Assembly (NCBI RefSeq): GCF_000220175.1
Contig: NZ_AFPU01000001.1
Coordinates: 903,512-967,511, forward strand
Length of the DNA stretch: 64,000 bases
DNA from: Nitrosarchaeum koreense MY1
GTDB taxonomy: Archaea; Thermoproteota; Nitrososphaeria; Nitrososphaerales; Nitrosopumilaceae
Direction: 5' to 3'
Below the pieces are notes generated by a model. The model was given only the letters and a program-made list of their open reading frames with translations, did not search any database and had not been told where the DNA came from. This document shows, in pieces, positions 47,746-57,251 of this stretch (its first letter is position 1; every line of letters begins with the position of its first letter). The position numbers and the translations under genes were made by a program.

Positions 47746-48054
47746 TTAAGTTAGAGATAATTCAATGTAAACATCATCAGGAATTTTTAGTCTCATTAAT
47801 TGTCGTATTGCTTTATCATCAGCATTAATGTTAATTATTCTTCGATGCATTTTCATCTCCCATTTTTCATATGTCTCAGTTCCGCTGCCACATGGAGATT
47901 TTCTTGTTGCAACATGTAGTTTTTTAACAGGAAGTGGAGTTGGACCTTTAACTTTAACACCGGTCTTTTTACCAATGCCCATGATCTCATTACAAACACC
48001 GTCAAGTTTAGGAAGACTTATGCTTGTTAATTTGACACGAGCAGTTTGAGTCAT
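47746..48054 (-). CDS. rpsJ: 30S ribosomal protein S10
   Basis: A 102-residue S10 with the typical archaeal features ARVKLTSISLPKLDG, VKGPTPLPVKKLHVATRKSP and a C-terminal IPDDVYIELSLT. It follows the EF-1 alpha gene by about 11 bases, the conserved archaeal tuf-rpsJ arrangement, and is probably in the same transcript. Confidence 0.97.
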   Translation of the reverse strand: MTQTARVKLTSISLPKLDGVCNEIMGIGKKTGVKVKGPTPLPVKKLHVATRKSPCGSGTETYEKWEMKMHRRIININADDKAIRQLMRLKIPDDVYIELSLT

Positions 48055-48065
48055 AGCAACTCAAC

Positions 48066-49364
48066 CTATGGTTTGTACTCTTCAGTAATTTCCTTAACAA
48101 TTCCTGCTGCAATAGTTGCACCCATATCTCGTAGTGCAAATCTACCCATTTCAGGGAATTCTTGGAAAGTTTCTATGCAAGTTGGTCTTACAGGTCTAAT
48201 TTTTACAATTGCTGCATCACCGACTTTAAGGAACTTTGGATTTTCTTCTTCAACTGCTCCTGTAGCTGGATTAATTCTTTGCAAGAATTCAGTTACAGTT
48301 GCTGCTACTTGTGAAGTGTGACAGTGCATTACTGGAGTATAACCAGGTGCAATTGCAGTTGGGTGATGAATAACAATAATTTGTGCTTTGAATTCTTTTG
48401 CAACCTTTGGTGGTGCATCAGGAGTTCCAAGCACATCTCCTCTTTTGATATCTTTCTTTTCAATACCTCTGAGGTTGAATCCAATGTTGTCACCTGCTTC
48501 TGCAGTTGGCATTTCAGTGTGGTGAGTTTCAATTGATTTGATTTCTCCTAGTGCACCAGAAGGCATTACAATAATTTTTTGTCCTGCTTTCATGATACCA
48601 GTTTCAACTCTACCTACAGGCACAGTGCCTACACCAGTAATTGTGTAAACGTCTTGAATTGGAACACGTAGTGGTTTACCAATTGGTTTTTCAGCTACGG
48701 TAAAGTCATCAAATGCTTGAATGAGTGTCTTTCCAGTATACCATGGCATGTTTTCAGATTTTTTAACCAAGTTGTCGCCCTTCCATCCAGAAACTGGAAT
48801 AAATGGAACATTTTCTAATTTATAACCGACAGATCTAACTAGCTTTTCACCTTTTTCTTTTGCTGCTTTGTATGCTGCCTCTTTGTATTCGACAGCATCC
48901 ATTTTGTTAATTGCAACAATGATTTGGCCTACACCGAGTGTTTTAAGCAAAAATGCATGTTCTCTTGCTTGACCACCTGCAGCAATTGCAGTGTCAGTTT
49001 CACCTTCTTTTGCAGAAAGCACTAGAATAGCAGCATCTGCTTCAGAAGCACCAGTAATCATGTTTTTGATAAAGTCCCTGTGACCAGGTGCATCAATTAA
49101 TGTAAAGAAGTATTTTGGTGTCTCAAATTTTTGGAAAGCAAGATCAATTGTAATTCCTCTTTCTCTTTCATCTTTAATATTATCCATAACCCAAGCGTAC
49201 TTGAAAGTATCACCTTTTCCGGTCTTCTCGGATTCGGCTGCGTGTGCTGCAATAGTTCTATCATCTACAACACCGAGATCCATTAAGAAATGACCCATAG
49301 TTGTTGATTTTCCATTATCAATATGACCTGTAACAATCAGGTTCAAGTGTGGTTTAACTGCCAT
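48066..49364 (-). CDS. tuf: Translation elongation factor 1-alpha (EF-Tu)
   Basis: Delivers aminoacyl-tRNA to the ribosome. The 432-residue GTPase starts MAVKPHLNLIVTGHIDNGKS (P-loop GHIDNGKS; the usual Val of GHVDHGKS is Ile and the second His is Asn), with DAPGHRDF and NKMD following. The start at 49364 is chosen because the extra 35 upstream residues are AT-rich translation and not family-like. It is divergent from the FBP aldolase/phosphatase gene and heads the tuf-rpsJ-rpo12 cluster. Confidence 0.97.
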   Translation of the reverse strand: MAVKPHLNLIVTGHIDNGKSTTMGHFLMDLGVVDDRTIAAHAAESEKTGKGDTFKYAWVMDNIKDERERGITIDLAFQKFETPKYFFTLIDAPGHRDFIKNMITGASEADAAILVLSAKEGETDTAIAAGGQAREHAFLLKTLGVGQIIVAINKMDAVEYKEAAYKAAKEKGEKLVRSVGYKLENVPFIPVSGWKGDNLVKKSENMPWYTGKTLIQAFDDFTVAEKPIGKPLRVPIQDVYTITGVGTVPVGRVETGIMKAGQKIIVMPSGALGEIKSIETHHTEMPTAEAGDNIGFNLRGIEKKDIKRGDVLGTPDAPPKVAKEFKAQIIVIHHPTAIAPGYTPVMHCHTSQVAATVTEFLQRINPATGAVEEENPKFLKVGDAAIVKIRPVRPTCIETFQEFPEMGRFALRDMGATIAAGIVKEITEEYKP

Positions 49365-49495
49365 ATGACATCCGTGTTGGAGGGGATTTATTACTGTTAT
49401 GAATTTTTGAAAAAAATATAGAAATTTTTCCAGATTTTTCAGATCAAAAAAAAATAAAAAATTACACATAAATCAAAGGGGAAAACAGAGAAGTT

Positions 49496-50632
49496 ATGAA
49501 AATTACAGTTTCAGTTATCAAAGCTGATGTAGGAGGAATCGGCGGACACACTAGACCAAGTGATGCACTAATAGAAGCAGTTAGAAAAACTGTCAAAAAT
49601 TCTGGAGATTTACTAATTGACCATTATATCGGATATTGTGGAGACGATGTCCACATTGTCATGTCACATAAACATGGAATGGATAATGATAAAATTCACA
49701 AACTTGCATGGGATGCATTTATGGCAGGTACTCAAGTTGCAAAGCAAGAGGGACTTTACGGAGCAGGACAAGATCTTCTAAAGGATTCATTTTCAGGAAA
49801 TGTAAAAGGAATGGGTCCAGGTGTTGCAGAAATGGAATTTGAAGAAAGACCAAATGAAGCATTTACAGTTTTTGCTGCAGATAAAACAGAGCCAGGCGCA
49901 TTTAATTATCCAATTTACAGAATGTTTGTAGATAGTTTAAGCAACACAGGATTGATCGTAAATAAGTCACTTGCAAGTGGAGTGATAATTAATGTAATGG
50001 ATGTTGAAGAAGGCAAGATTGCAAAATTATCTTTGTGGGAAGACAAACCAACTATCGAAGCAGCGTTGATGTATCCAGGAAGATATGTTGTTTCAACAGT
50101 AACTACAAAGCAAGGAGAGCCGATACTTGCAGCATCAACTGACAGATTACATAACATTGCAGGAACTTATGTAGGAAAAGATGATCCAATATTACTAATT
50201 AGAACACAAAAGAATTTTCCAGCAACTGAAGAAGTAGGAAGTGTATTTAACAATCCACATTATGTTGCAGGTAATACAAGAGGAAGTCACAACATGCCAT
50301 TGATGCCAGTAAAACTAAATTCTGCAGCATCGATCAATTTTTGCATTCCAATTGTAGAGGCACTAGTCTTTAGCATGCATGATGGAAAGTTTACTGGTCC
50401 ATTTGATGGATTTTCAACTCCTGACTGGGATTATGTCAGAGAGATCGCAACAAAAAAAGCACTTGCAATGAGAAGCCAAGGATTCATTCATCCAGCAACA
50501 CTTGTTCCATCAGAATTAGAATATGCTGAAGGATATAGAGCAAGAATGGACATACTAGAAACCAAGATGGTTCCAATTGATGACACAATATCAAAGTCCG
50601 AAAAGAAAGAAAATTACGAAGACCCAGATTAA
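49496..50632 (+). CDS. fbp: Fructose-1,6-bisphosphate aldolase/phosphatase
   Basis: Bifunctional archaeal gluconeogenic enzyme that condenses triose phosphates and then dephosphorylates FBP irreversibly. The 378-residue protein begins ITVSVIKADVGGIGGHTRPS, with the metal-binding Asp and His, and contains DDVHIVMSHKHG, EPGAFNYPIYRMF and LEYAEGYRARMDIL. It is expected in an autotroph that builds sugars from acetyl-CoA. It is divergent from tuf. Confidence 0.96.
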   Translation: MKITVSVIKADVGGIGGHTRPSDALIEAVRKTVKNSGDLLIDHYIGYCGDDVHIVMSHKHGMDNDKIHKLAWDAFMAGTQVAKQEGLYGAGQDLLKDSFSGNVKGMGPGVAEMEFEERPNEAFTVFAADKTEPGAFNYPIYRMFVDSLSNTGLIVNKSLASGVIINVMDVEEGKIAKLSLWEDKPTIEAALMYPGRYVVSTVTTKQGEPILAASTDRLHNIAGTYVGKDDPILLIRTQKNFPATEEVGSVFNNPHYVAGNTRGSHNMPLMPVKLNSAASINFCIPIVEALVFSMHDGKFTGPFDGFSTPDWDYVREIATKKALAMRSQGFIHPATLVPSELEYAEGYRARMDILETKMVPIDDTISKSEKKENYEDPD

Positions 50633-50678
50633 ATAATCAGAAAGGGTTAATACAAATCAGAGCGTACCAAAATCACCC

Positions 50679-51086
50679 ATGCAAATCTTGAAAGTGTTTG
50701 ATTGGAAGACGTATATTTTCACGGCAATTGCAGTTATCTCGTTTTCAAACTTCATGGCAGTATTATTTGGACAAACTATACCTGCAACATTTATGACATT
50801 TTTCAAATATGCTGGAGAGACGATAATTTTAGCAACTGTCTTTTTGTTTGCGCTTACGTGGTTTTTAAAAGCAAGACCACATAATCGTCCAAAAAACTAT
50901 TCAGTAGTGGTGTTTGATGTGTATGGACAAATAAGCAAGATACAAGATATCCGTACAGAATTTAAAACACATGATGTAGCATGGAGTTTTATGAAACAGT
51001 ACAAAAAAGAATACCCGTTATACAATTTTGCAATGGTATCAAAGCTTTCAAAAACAGATAAACCAACAATTTTCAGATATATCTAA
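50679..51086 (+). CDS. Two-helix membrane protein with cytoplasmic domain
   Basis: A 135-residue protein with two hydrophobic helices (TYIFTAIAVISFSNFMAVLF and IILATVFLFALTWFL), then a ~65-residue soluble C-terminal domain (SVVVFDVYGQISKIQD, KQYKKEYPLYNFAMVSK). Both ends should be cytoplasmic. The C-terminal segment has no recognised motif. It lies between the aldolase and ligase genes, probably with the aldolase. Confidence 0.7.
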   Translation: MQILKVFDWKTYIFTAIAVISFSNFMAVLFGQTIPATFMTFFKYAGETIILATVFLFALTWFLKARPHNRPKNYSVVVFDVYGQISKIQDIRTEFKTHDVAWSFMKQYKKEYPLYNFAMVSKLSKTDKPTIFRYI

Positions 51087-51136
51087 AAACCATACAAGAT
51101 TCAGACTTTTATTCAGGATGATATAATAAAACTAGA

Positions 51137-52909
51137 GTGGAGTTTGCCATTCTAGCTGATGCATTTAGTAAAATGGAGTCAACTACAAAAAGATTAGAGC
51201 TAACTCAACATTTAGTAGAGTTATTTGAAAAAACTCCACAAGACGTAATTTCAAGAATCGTTTATCTTTTACAAGGAAAACTTAGACCAGATTTTGAAGG
51301 AGTGGAATTAGGAGTAGCAGAAAGATTAGCAATAAGAGCAATTGCAAAATCGGCAGGCTCTGATAGTGCCGAGAAAAAAATAGAGGAAGAATATAGAAAG
51401 AGTGGGGATTTAGGACATGCTGCATCCAAAATTTTGGAGCAAAAAGAACAGACAACATTCATGATGCAAGACATTACAGTTGAACGAGTTTATGAGAACT
51501 TGCTTACAATTGCAAAGTTAGAAGGCTCAAAGACTCAAGATAGGAAGATGAAATACATCTCGGGGCTGCTAAATGATGCAAATCCAAATGAAGCTAAATT
51601 CATCTTAAAGATTTTACTTGGAACGTTAAGACTAGGCGTAGCAGAAAATACAGTAATGGATGCTCTTGCAATTGCATTTACAGGAAATAAAGAAAATAGA
51701 AAAGCGTTGGAGCATGCATATAATGTATCAAGTGATTTGGGTAAAGTTGCAGAAACAATTGCAAGTAAAGGACTCAAAGGTATAGAAGAATTTGAAATTA
51801 ATTTGTTTAATCCTATACGACCAATGCTTGCAGATAGAGTGAAAAGCGAAGAAGAAGCAATTGAAAAACTAGGGAATGTTTTTGCCGCAGAATACAAACT
51901 TGATGGAGAAAGAGTTCAGTTACATATCGAAGGAGAGAAAGTAATATTATTTTCAAGAAGTTTAGAAAATATCACAAGTTATTATCCAGACATTGTAGAA
52001 AAAATTCCTAAAACAATTCAAGCACAAAAAGTAATTTTAGAGGCAGAAGCAGTAGCAATAAATGAAAACACTGGAGAATTTTTACCTTTCCAAGAACTTA
52101 TGCATAGAAGAAGAAAATATCAAGTAGAAAAAGCAGTATCACAGTATCCAATTACTGTAAACTTTTTTGATGTGTTGTATTACGATGGAAAAAGTTGTCT
52201 AGAATTACCATACGAAGAAAGAAGAAATTTGTTAGAAAAAATTGTAAAAGAAGACGATTATGCAAAACACATACCAATGAGCATGGTAAAAAGTCAAGAA
52301 GACATAGAAGAATTTTTGGAAAACAGTATCAATTCAGGATGTGAAGGAGTGATGTTAAAGATGTTAGATAAACCATACCAAGCTGGGTCCAGAGGAAGTT
52401 ACTGGCTAAAACTAAAAAGAGAATACAGAAATGAGCTCGGAGATAGTCTTGATCTAGTAGTAATAGGAGCATTTTTTGGGAAAGGTAGAAGAACAGGAAA
52501 GTATGGAACGTTACTTTTAGCTTCATATGATTATGATACTGATGTTTTTACAAGCATATGCAAAGTGGGTACAGGATTCACAGATGAAGACTTGGATCAA
52601 CTTTACCAAATATTATCAAATAAAGTAACAATAAAGAAAAACCCAAGAATAGATAGTGATATGGAAGCTGATGTCTGGTTTGAACCAGAGTTAGTTATTG
52701 AAGTTGTAGCATCAGAAATTACTTTAAGCCCAATCCATAAAGCAGCAAGAAATGAAATCAGAAAAGATACAGGATTGGCGTTAAGATTTCCAAAATTTAC
52801 TGGAAAAATAAGATTAGAGAAAGATGCCGAGGATGCATCGACTAATGAAGAGGTATTGACCTTATTCAAAGGACAGAAAAAAGTAGCTCACGATAAAAAT
52901 TTGATGTGA
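51137..52909 (+). CDS. lig: ATP-dependent DNA ligase
   Basis: Seals nicks in replication and repair. The 590-residue archaeal-type ligase has an N-terminal DNA-binding domain, the nucleotidyl-transferase motif I AEYKLDGERVQLH with the AMP-accepting Lys254, motif IIIa/IV EGVMLKML, motif V-like SYWLKLKREY, and an OB-fold with RKDTGLALRFPKF. Start is GTG at 51137. Single gene ahead of the PhoU-like gene. Confidence 0.96.
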   Translation: MEFAILADAFSKMESTTKRLELTQHLVELFEKTPQDVISRIVYLLQGKLRPDFEGVELGVAERLAIRAIAKSAGSDSAEKKIEEEYRKSGDLGHAASKILEQKEQTTFMMQDITVERVYENLLTIAKLEGSKTQDRKMKYISGLLNDANPNEAKFILKILLGTLRLGVAENTVMDALAIAFTGNKENRKALEHAYNVSSDLGKVAETIASKGLKGIEEFEINLFNPIRPMLADRVKSEEEAIEKLGNVFAAEYKLDGERVQLHIEGEKVILFSRSLENITSYYPDIVEKIPKTIQAQKVILEAEAVAINENTGEFLPFQELMHRRRKYQVEKAVSQYPITVNFFDVLYYDGKSCLELPYEERRNLLEKIVKEDDYAKHIPMSMVKSQEDIEEFLENSINSGCEGVMLKMLDKPYQAGSRGSYWLKLKREYRNELGDSLDLVVIGAFFGKGRRTGKYGTLLLASYDYDTDVFTSICKVGTGFTDEDLDQLYQILSNKVTIKKNPRIDSDMEADVWFEPELVIEVVASEITLSPIHKAARNEIRKDTGLALRFPKFTGKIRLEKDAEDASTNEEVLTLFKGQKKVAHDKNLM

Positions 52910-52956
52910 TTTGTGCTCAATAATTCCAAAAAATCATAGAGGATTTAAATTACCTC

Positions 52957-53631
52957 ATGATATTTTGGAATTCAGAAATGTATAGCGGAGAGCTTGAAGT
53001 TCAAGCAAAAAGAAAGGCTATAGCAGTTTTACAAGACGAAATCAACCGAATCTTAAATGCTGCCAGAGAACTTGCAACACTACCAGATTTGATGATGAAA
53101 AAAGACAAAACAGGTATTAAAAATTCATTGGAGCAAATATCAACTATCGAAGAAGAAGTAGAAAATCTTAGAAGAAAAATAACTAGAGAAGTTGCTGACG
53201 TTGGCGGTTTAATCATGAATAGAGAAAATCTCCTAAACACAGCATATACAATGGATGAGATTGCAGGTTACATTACTGGAATCGCATTCAAACTTTCAAA
53301 CATCAAGATTACTACATTAAAGAGCGCAAAGTTAGACGAAGATATTACAAAGTTGATTGAGCTGGTTGTAGACGAGGTTTACAAACTAAATGAAATCATA
53401 CGTAGTCTAAATACCAACACTGCTAATGCCATTGAACTTGCACAAGAAACACAAAAAATAGAACGTGAGATAGACATCAAATATAGACATGCCACAATCA
53501 AGCTTTTATCAGAAGTTACTAACACGAAAGAACTATTACTGATAAAAGATGTAATCGAAGGAATTGAAGAAATGTCAGACAAATGTCAGCGTGTCTCTGA
53601 TTCTTTCATATTATTAGCACTGAGTCTATAA
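52957..53631 (+). CDS. PhoU-like protein (DUF47 family)
   Basis: A 224-residue all-helical protein of the DUF47/PhoU-related family. Helices such as LEVQAKRKAIAVLQDEINRIL, ELVVDEVYKLNEIIR and IKDVIEGIEEMSDKCQRVSD match the family, which folds like PhoU and often partners PiT-type phosphate transporters. No transporter is adjacent here, so its partner must lie elsewhere. Confidence 0.82.
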   Translation: MIFWNSEMYSGELEVQAKRKAIAVLQDEINRILNAARELATLPDLMMKKDKTGIKNSLEQISTIEEEVENLRRKITREVADVGGLIMNRENLLNTAYTMDEIAGYITGIAFKLSNIKITTLKSAKLDEDITKLIELVVDEVYKLNEIIRSLNTNTANAIELAQETQKIEREIDIKYRHATIKLLSEVTNTKELLLIKDVIEGIEEMSDKCQRVSDSFILLALSL

Positions 53632-53774
53632 CACATCACCACACCCAACTTTTTACTTAATTTTTATATTGATTCATAAAATAAATGACAAATTACCCGA
53701 TTTTTAAAAAAACCATTACAACATACATGCGTAAAATAGAGAATTCATATACGCAAGTAAATTAAAAAAACTAA

Positions 53775-54311
53775 ATGAAGACAGAGCTTGTCGAAAATAG
53801 AATCATAGTATGGAACATTGAAGATTCTCGTAAATTATTTAGCCATGGATATTATGGCAAACCAATTGGAATACCAAAACCAAAATCAGAAGAGATTAAC
53901 GTTCCATTAATTTTAGACTTAATTGAAGGGCTTTACCTACTAGAAAATAAAAAAATTACAATTTACAAATCAAATCAAAAGATCACGACAGATTACATGA
54001 TAGAGATGTGTAAAAAAGAGTATCATGATTTTGACAAAAAATATTTAGTATACAAAAACTTTCGGGATAAAGGATATGTAATTAATCCAGGAATAAAGTT
54101 TGGATGTGATTTTGCGGTTTATGAGAAAGGTCCAGGTATTGATCATGCACCATTTTTAATTCAAGTATACAATAGAAGTGACCCAATCACATCTACCGGA
54201 ATTGTTTTGGCAGGAAGATTAGCAACTACAGTAAGAAAGCAATTCATTTTGGCAATTCCAAGAGGAAAAGATAAAGTAGATTTTCTAGCTCTTGATTGGT
54301 GGAAGGCTTAG
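53775..54311 (+). CDS. endA: tRNA-splicing endonuclease
   Basis: Cuts bulge-helix-bulge sites in tRNA and rRNA precursors. At 178 residues it is the short homotetramer-type subunit. The catalytic residues are Tyr116 (FAVYEKG), His124 (GIDHAPF) and Lys155 (TVRKQFI), all in the C-terminal nuclease fold. A short inverted repeat (TGCGTA/TACGCA, 53728-53755) precedes it and overlaps a TATA-like stretch. It overlaps a convergent gene by four bases. Confidence 0.95.
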   Translation: MKTELVENRIIVWNIEDSRKLFSHGYYGKPIGIPKPKSEEINVPLILDLIEGLYLLENKKITIYKSNQKITTDYMIEMCKKEYHDFDKKYLVYKNFRDKGYVINPGIKFGCDFAVYEKGPGIDHAPFLIQVYNRSDPITSTGIVLAGRLATTVRKQFILAIPRGKDKVDFLALDWWKA

Positions 54312-54685
54312 AGTTTTTTTATGTGTCCAGCTATTCTATCGTAAATCTCAAAAAGTTCTTTTGTAATTCCAAATGAAAGATGATTCTTCCATTTAGGTCG
54401 AATTCGAATAGCACCATCAGTTGGTTCGACAAATATTGTTGCATCATCAATTGATTGTTTTGCAATCATCTCATTAAGCTCGGCATCTTCATTTAGTCTT
54501 CTTGCAAGACTACCACTGCCATTCCATTCTACTTTAAGAATGATCTTTGATGAAAAATGTCCCTTTGTGATTAGTTTAGTTTTAGTAACATAATCTTGGT
54601 CATTTTGTCCGGATTGCTTTCTAACAATAAAGTGTGCCTGATATCTATCTAGTGCACCCCATGGCATTGGATTTGTATCTTGCAT
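54308..54685 (-). CDS. Conserved-looking protein of unknown function (125 aa)
   Basis: A 125-residue protein with beta-rich segments (ALDRYQAHFIVRKQSGQND and IILKVEWNGSGSLARRL) and a basic stretch IRIRPKWKNHLSFG. No motif or membrane segment recognised. It starts two bases after the stop of the next upstream gene at 54688, so the two are a pair. It converges on endA. Confidence 0.65.
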   Translation of the reverse strand: MQDTNPMPWGALDRYQAHFIVRKQSGQNDQDYVTKTKLITKGHFSSKIILKVEWNGSGSLARRLNEDAELNEMIAKQSIDDATIFVEPTDGAIRIRPKWKNHLSFGITKELFEIYDRIAGHIKKL

Positions 54686-54687
54686 CG

Positions 54688-54924
54688 CTATCCCTTTTGA
54701 ATAATTTGAATTACGTCAATATTAGAATTAGTAACATCAAGACAACCCTTGTTTGATACCATTCTAGGTGTTTGAGAAAAATATCTACTATAATACTCGC
54801 CTTTTTCAACATCGTCACTTCCAATTTCTTTAGATTTAGAATCTACTCCGATCGCCTTTAACATATCAGAGAATTTCTCAGGCCAAGATTTTAAAACAAA
54901 TGTATCTAACTCAGAATCATGCAT
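54688..54924 (-). CDS. Short acidic protein of unknown function (78 aa)
   Basis: A 78-residue soluble protein starting MHDSELDTFVLKSWPEKF, with SKGCLDV-like and GEYYSRYFSQTPRMV segments. A TTG three codons earlier is a less likely start. It abuts the gene at 54308 and is divergent from the tandem-SDR gene. No family recognised. Confidence 0.6.
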   Translation of the reverse strand: MHDSELDTFVLKSWPEKFSDMLKAIGVDSKSKEIGSDDVEKGEYYSRYFSQTPRMVSNKGCLDVTNSNIDVIQIIQKG

Positions 54925-55014
54925 AAAATACAAAAAACCATACCCACAAATAAAGATATCAAGAAATTATTCTAAGAGATCAATCGAATTAAATAATACA
55001 AAAGTTTCGTAAGT

Positions 55015-56805
55015 ATGTCTATGCTGAAATTTCAAGGCAAAGTTGCACTAGTAACTGGTAGTGGAACAGGAATAGGTCAAGCCATTGCTAAAAAATTTAT
55101 TGAAAATGGTGCCAGTGTGATAATTCTGGGTAGACGAAAAGAACCCTTAGAAGAAACATCAATTATGCTTAAAGAAATTATTTCCAAAGTAAACAGTGGA
55201 GCATCAGTAAGAATTTTCTCAGGAGTGGATGTAAGTGATGAATTTGGAATGAATGAAATGTTTGATACATTAAAAAAAGAAAACGTTACAGTGGATTATG
55301 TAATTAATAATGCAGGTGTTTCAGGCCCAGTAACATGTTTTTCTCATGCATCACTTGATGAATTCAAAAGCGCTGTAGAGATTCATTTGACAGGTACATT
55401 TTGGGGTTCAGTACAAGCTCTCAAAGTAATGAAAGAAAATGGCAAGATTGTAACAATATCTACATTTTTCACTGAAGAAAGACCACACGAACAAAGACCA
55501 TACAGATTTAGAAGTCCATACACTGCAGCACAAGGTGCAAAGAACAGACTAGTTGAGGCAATGTCTTGGGAATTAACTGATAAAAAAATCATATCAATTG
55601 GAACAAATCCAGGTCCGGTTCACTCAGACAGGATATACAAGACAGTATATCCAAAAGCAGCGGCAGAATTTTTACGTGTCACGGGATTTGAAGACTTGAC
55701 ACCTGTTCAAGTTGATGCAACAAATAAAGAACTATTTCCATTATTAGGAGAAGATGAAAATGTGGTAAAAGAAGGAATTGCAAAAGCTGCACAAAAATTA
55801 GCAAAAGAGATGAACAAAGATGTGTCAAAATTAACTGTTACAATTACAAATCTATTAAACAAAATTCAAACGATAGCTGAAAAAGTTCAGAAAAACACAT
55901 CACATATGATTGCAGATCAGCAATTCCTATCACAAGTTCAAGTTGCTGAATCAGTTTTGAATCTGTGTGATGATAATATTGCAAAAATATTAAACGGTAA
56001 AGTAATTCCGGGAGATAGAGTATTTTATCCAGTAAAACCATTCATTGGTACAACAACACCAGGAGTTCACCAACCTGACTTTACAGGAAGATCAGTTGTT
56101 TTTACAGTTGATGCAACTGAAAAATCAGACGCACAAAGAGTAGAATATCTTGCTCAACACATCATAAAAAATGGCGGCAAAGTTGCGTGTTTTATCTCTG
56201 AATCAACTCCTAAAGAATTACAAGAGTACATCAGCTCAAAGTTTCATTCACACATAGTAAATATTAAGAATCCAGATGAAGTTAAAAAATGGCTAAACAC
56301 TGCAAATACCAACCTTGGAAGTATTTTAGCAGTGATACATATCACAGGTAAACTACCAAACATTTCAAAATTAGTTGAACTATCAAGAGCAAAATGGGAA
56401 GAACTAGTTGAAAAATTCATCACCACTCCTGCAACAGTAGGGCAAGGTGCACTAGAACAATTTGTTCCAGGAGGAGGTAATGACCCAAGACTATTCAAAG
56501 ATGCAAAAGGTGCACTGATGATAATTGGTCCAGATTTACCTGTGGGTTCAAAAGTCACAGGAATGCAAAGAGCACAAGTAGAGGTATTTCGTGGGGCACT
56601 AAGACCATTTACTACTACAGTAAATCAAGAACTTAGCGATGTTTTAAATTCAAAAATTAGATTATTTACTATTTTCCCAGGGTCGGTAACTGGAATAGAA
56701 CCAAAAAATGAGAAAATAGCTCAAGCGTTGAATTTCCTAGTAACGGATAGTGCGCTTGATTCATCTGAAGTCACATTTTGTGTTGATGAATCAAGATTAG
56801 AATGA
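55015..56805 (+). CDS. Tandem short-chain dehydrogenase/reductase protein (malonyl-CoA-reductase-like layout)
   Basis: A 596-residue protein with two Rossmann-like halves. The first has the cofactor motif TGSGTGIG (14-21), NNAG (98-101), the catalytic Ser149 and Tyr169, and PGPVHSDRI. Gln173 stands where the YxxxK lysine should be. After a helical linker the second half (GRSVVFTVDATE, residues ~365-596) lacks a glycine motif. The order and the S-x-F-F-x-x-E...PY...Y segment recall the C-terminal part of Chloroflexus malonyl-CoA reductase. It overlaps a hotdog-fold gene (ATGA). An acyl-CoA or acetoacetyl-CoA reductase is the alternative. Confidence 0.75.
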   Translation: MSMLKFQGKVALVTGSGTGIGQAIAKKFIENGASVIILGRRKEPLEETSIMLKEIISKVNSGASVRIFSGVDVSDEFGMNEMFDTLKKENVTVDYVINNAGVSGPVTCFSHASLDEFKSAVEIHLTGTFWGSVQALKVMKENGKIVTISTFFTEERPHEQRPYRFRSPYTAAQGAKNRLVEAMSWELTDKKIISIGTNPGPVHSDRIYKTVYPKAAAEFLRVTGFEDLTPVQVDATNKELFPLLGEDENVVKEGIAKAAQKLAKEMNKDVSKLTVTITNLLNKIQTIAEKVQKNTSHMIADQQFLSQVQVAESVLNLCDDNIAKILNGKVIPGDRVFYPVKPFIGTTTPGVHQPDFTGRSVVFTVDATEKSDAQRVEYLAQHIIKNGGKVACFISESTPKELQEYISSKFHSHIVNIKNPDEVKKWLNTANTNLGSILAVIHITGKLPNISKLVELSRAKWEELVEKFITTPATVGQGALEQFVPGGGNDPRLFKDAKGALMIIGPDLPVGSKVTGMQRAQVEVFRGALRPFTTTVNQELSDVLNSKIRLFTIFPGSVTGIEPKNEKIAQALNFLVTDSALDSSEVTFCVDESRLE

Positions 56806-57251
56806 AAAAATTTTCTGAACTTAAAGTTGGCGATGAGTTTTTTTCCACATGTAGTATTTCTGAAAAAGAATTAACAGAATATTTCAAATTCTCAAGAGTA
56901 AAAAATGCATTTTTAGAAGACATGCAAAATGCAAAACAGAAAATTGTTTCTGGAAGAGCAATTTTATCTAGAATGGAAGGAGAGTTTACCAGACTGAGTC
57001 AGATTTATGGTAATCACATAGTTTTTGTTGGAACAGACGGTGATTCTGAATGGGAGAATAGAAGCAGTAGATTTCTAAAGCCATTATACACTGACGATGT
57101 ATTGAAGATAAAATTTACAGTATCTGCAAAAGAAGACATTGATGATGAATTTGGAAAGATTGCAATTAACTATGAAGGAACAAAACAGGACGGCGAGATA
57201 GTTGTATTATCAAAGAAAAACTGGTATAGAATAAAAAAATCAGTAACCTAG
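56802..57251 (+). CDS. MaoC-like hotdog-fold protein
   Basis: A 149-residue single hotdog domain of the MaoC/R-hydratase type (FSELKVGDEFFSTCSISEKE, FLKPLYTDDVLKIKFTVS, GKIAINYEGTKQDGEIVV). The usual catalytic Asp-x4-His helix motif (D-x-N-P-x-H) is not evident; the matching helix reads GRAILSRMEGEFTRL. It overlaps the tandem-SDR gene by four bases, so the two proteins probably act on the same acyl-CoA. Dehydratase activity is uncertain. Confidence 0.72.
   Translation: MKKFSELKVGDEFFSTCSISEKELTEYFKFSRVKNAFLEDMQNAKQKIVSGRAILSRMEGEFTRLSQIYGNHIVFVGTDGDSEWENRSSRFLKPLYTDDVLKIKFTVSAKEDIDDEFGKIAINYEGTKQDGEIVVLSKKNWYRIKKSVT

Noticed and set aside
49365..49469. N-terminal extension of EF-1 alpha from an upstream start
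   Set aside because: The extra 35 residues are Phe/Asn/Leu-rich translation of promoter DNA. The family start MAVKPHLN is at 49364.
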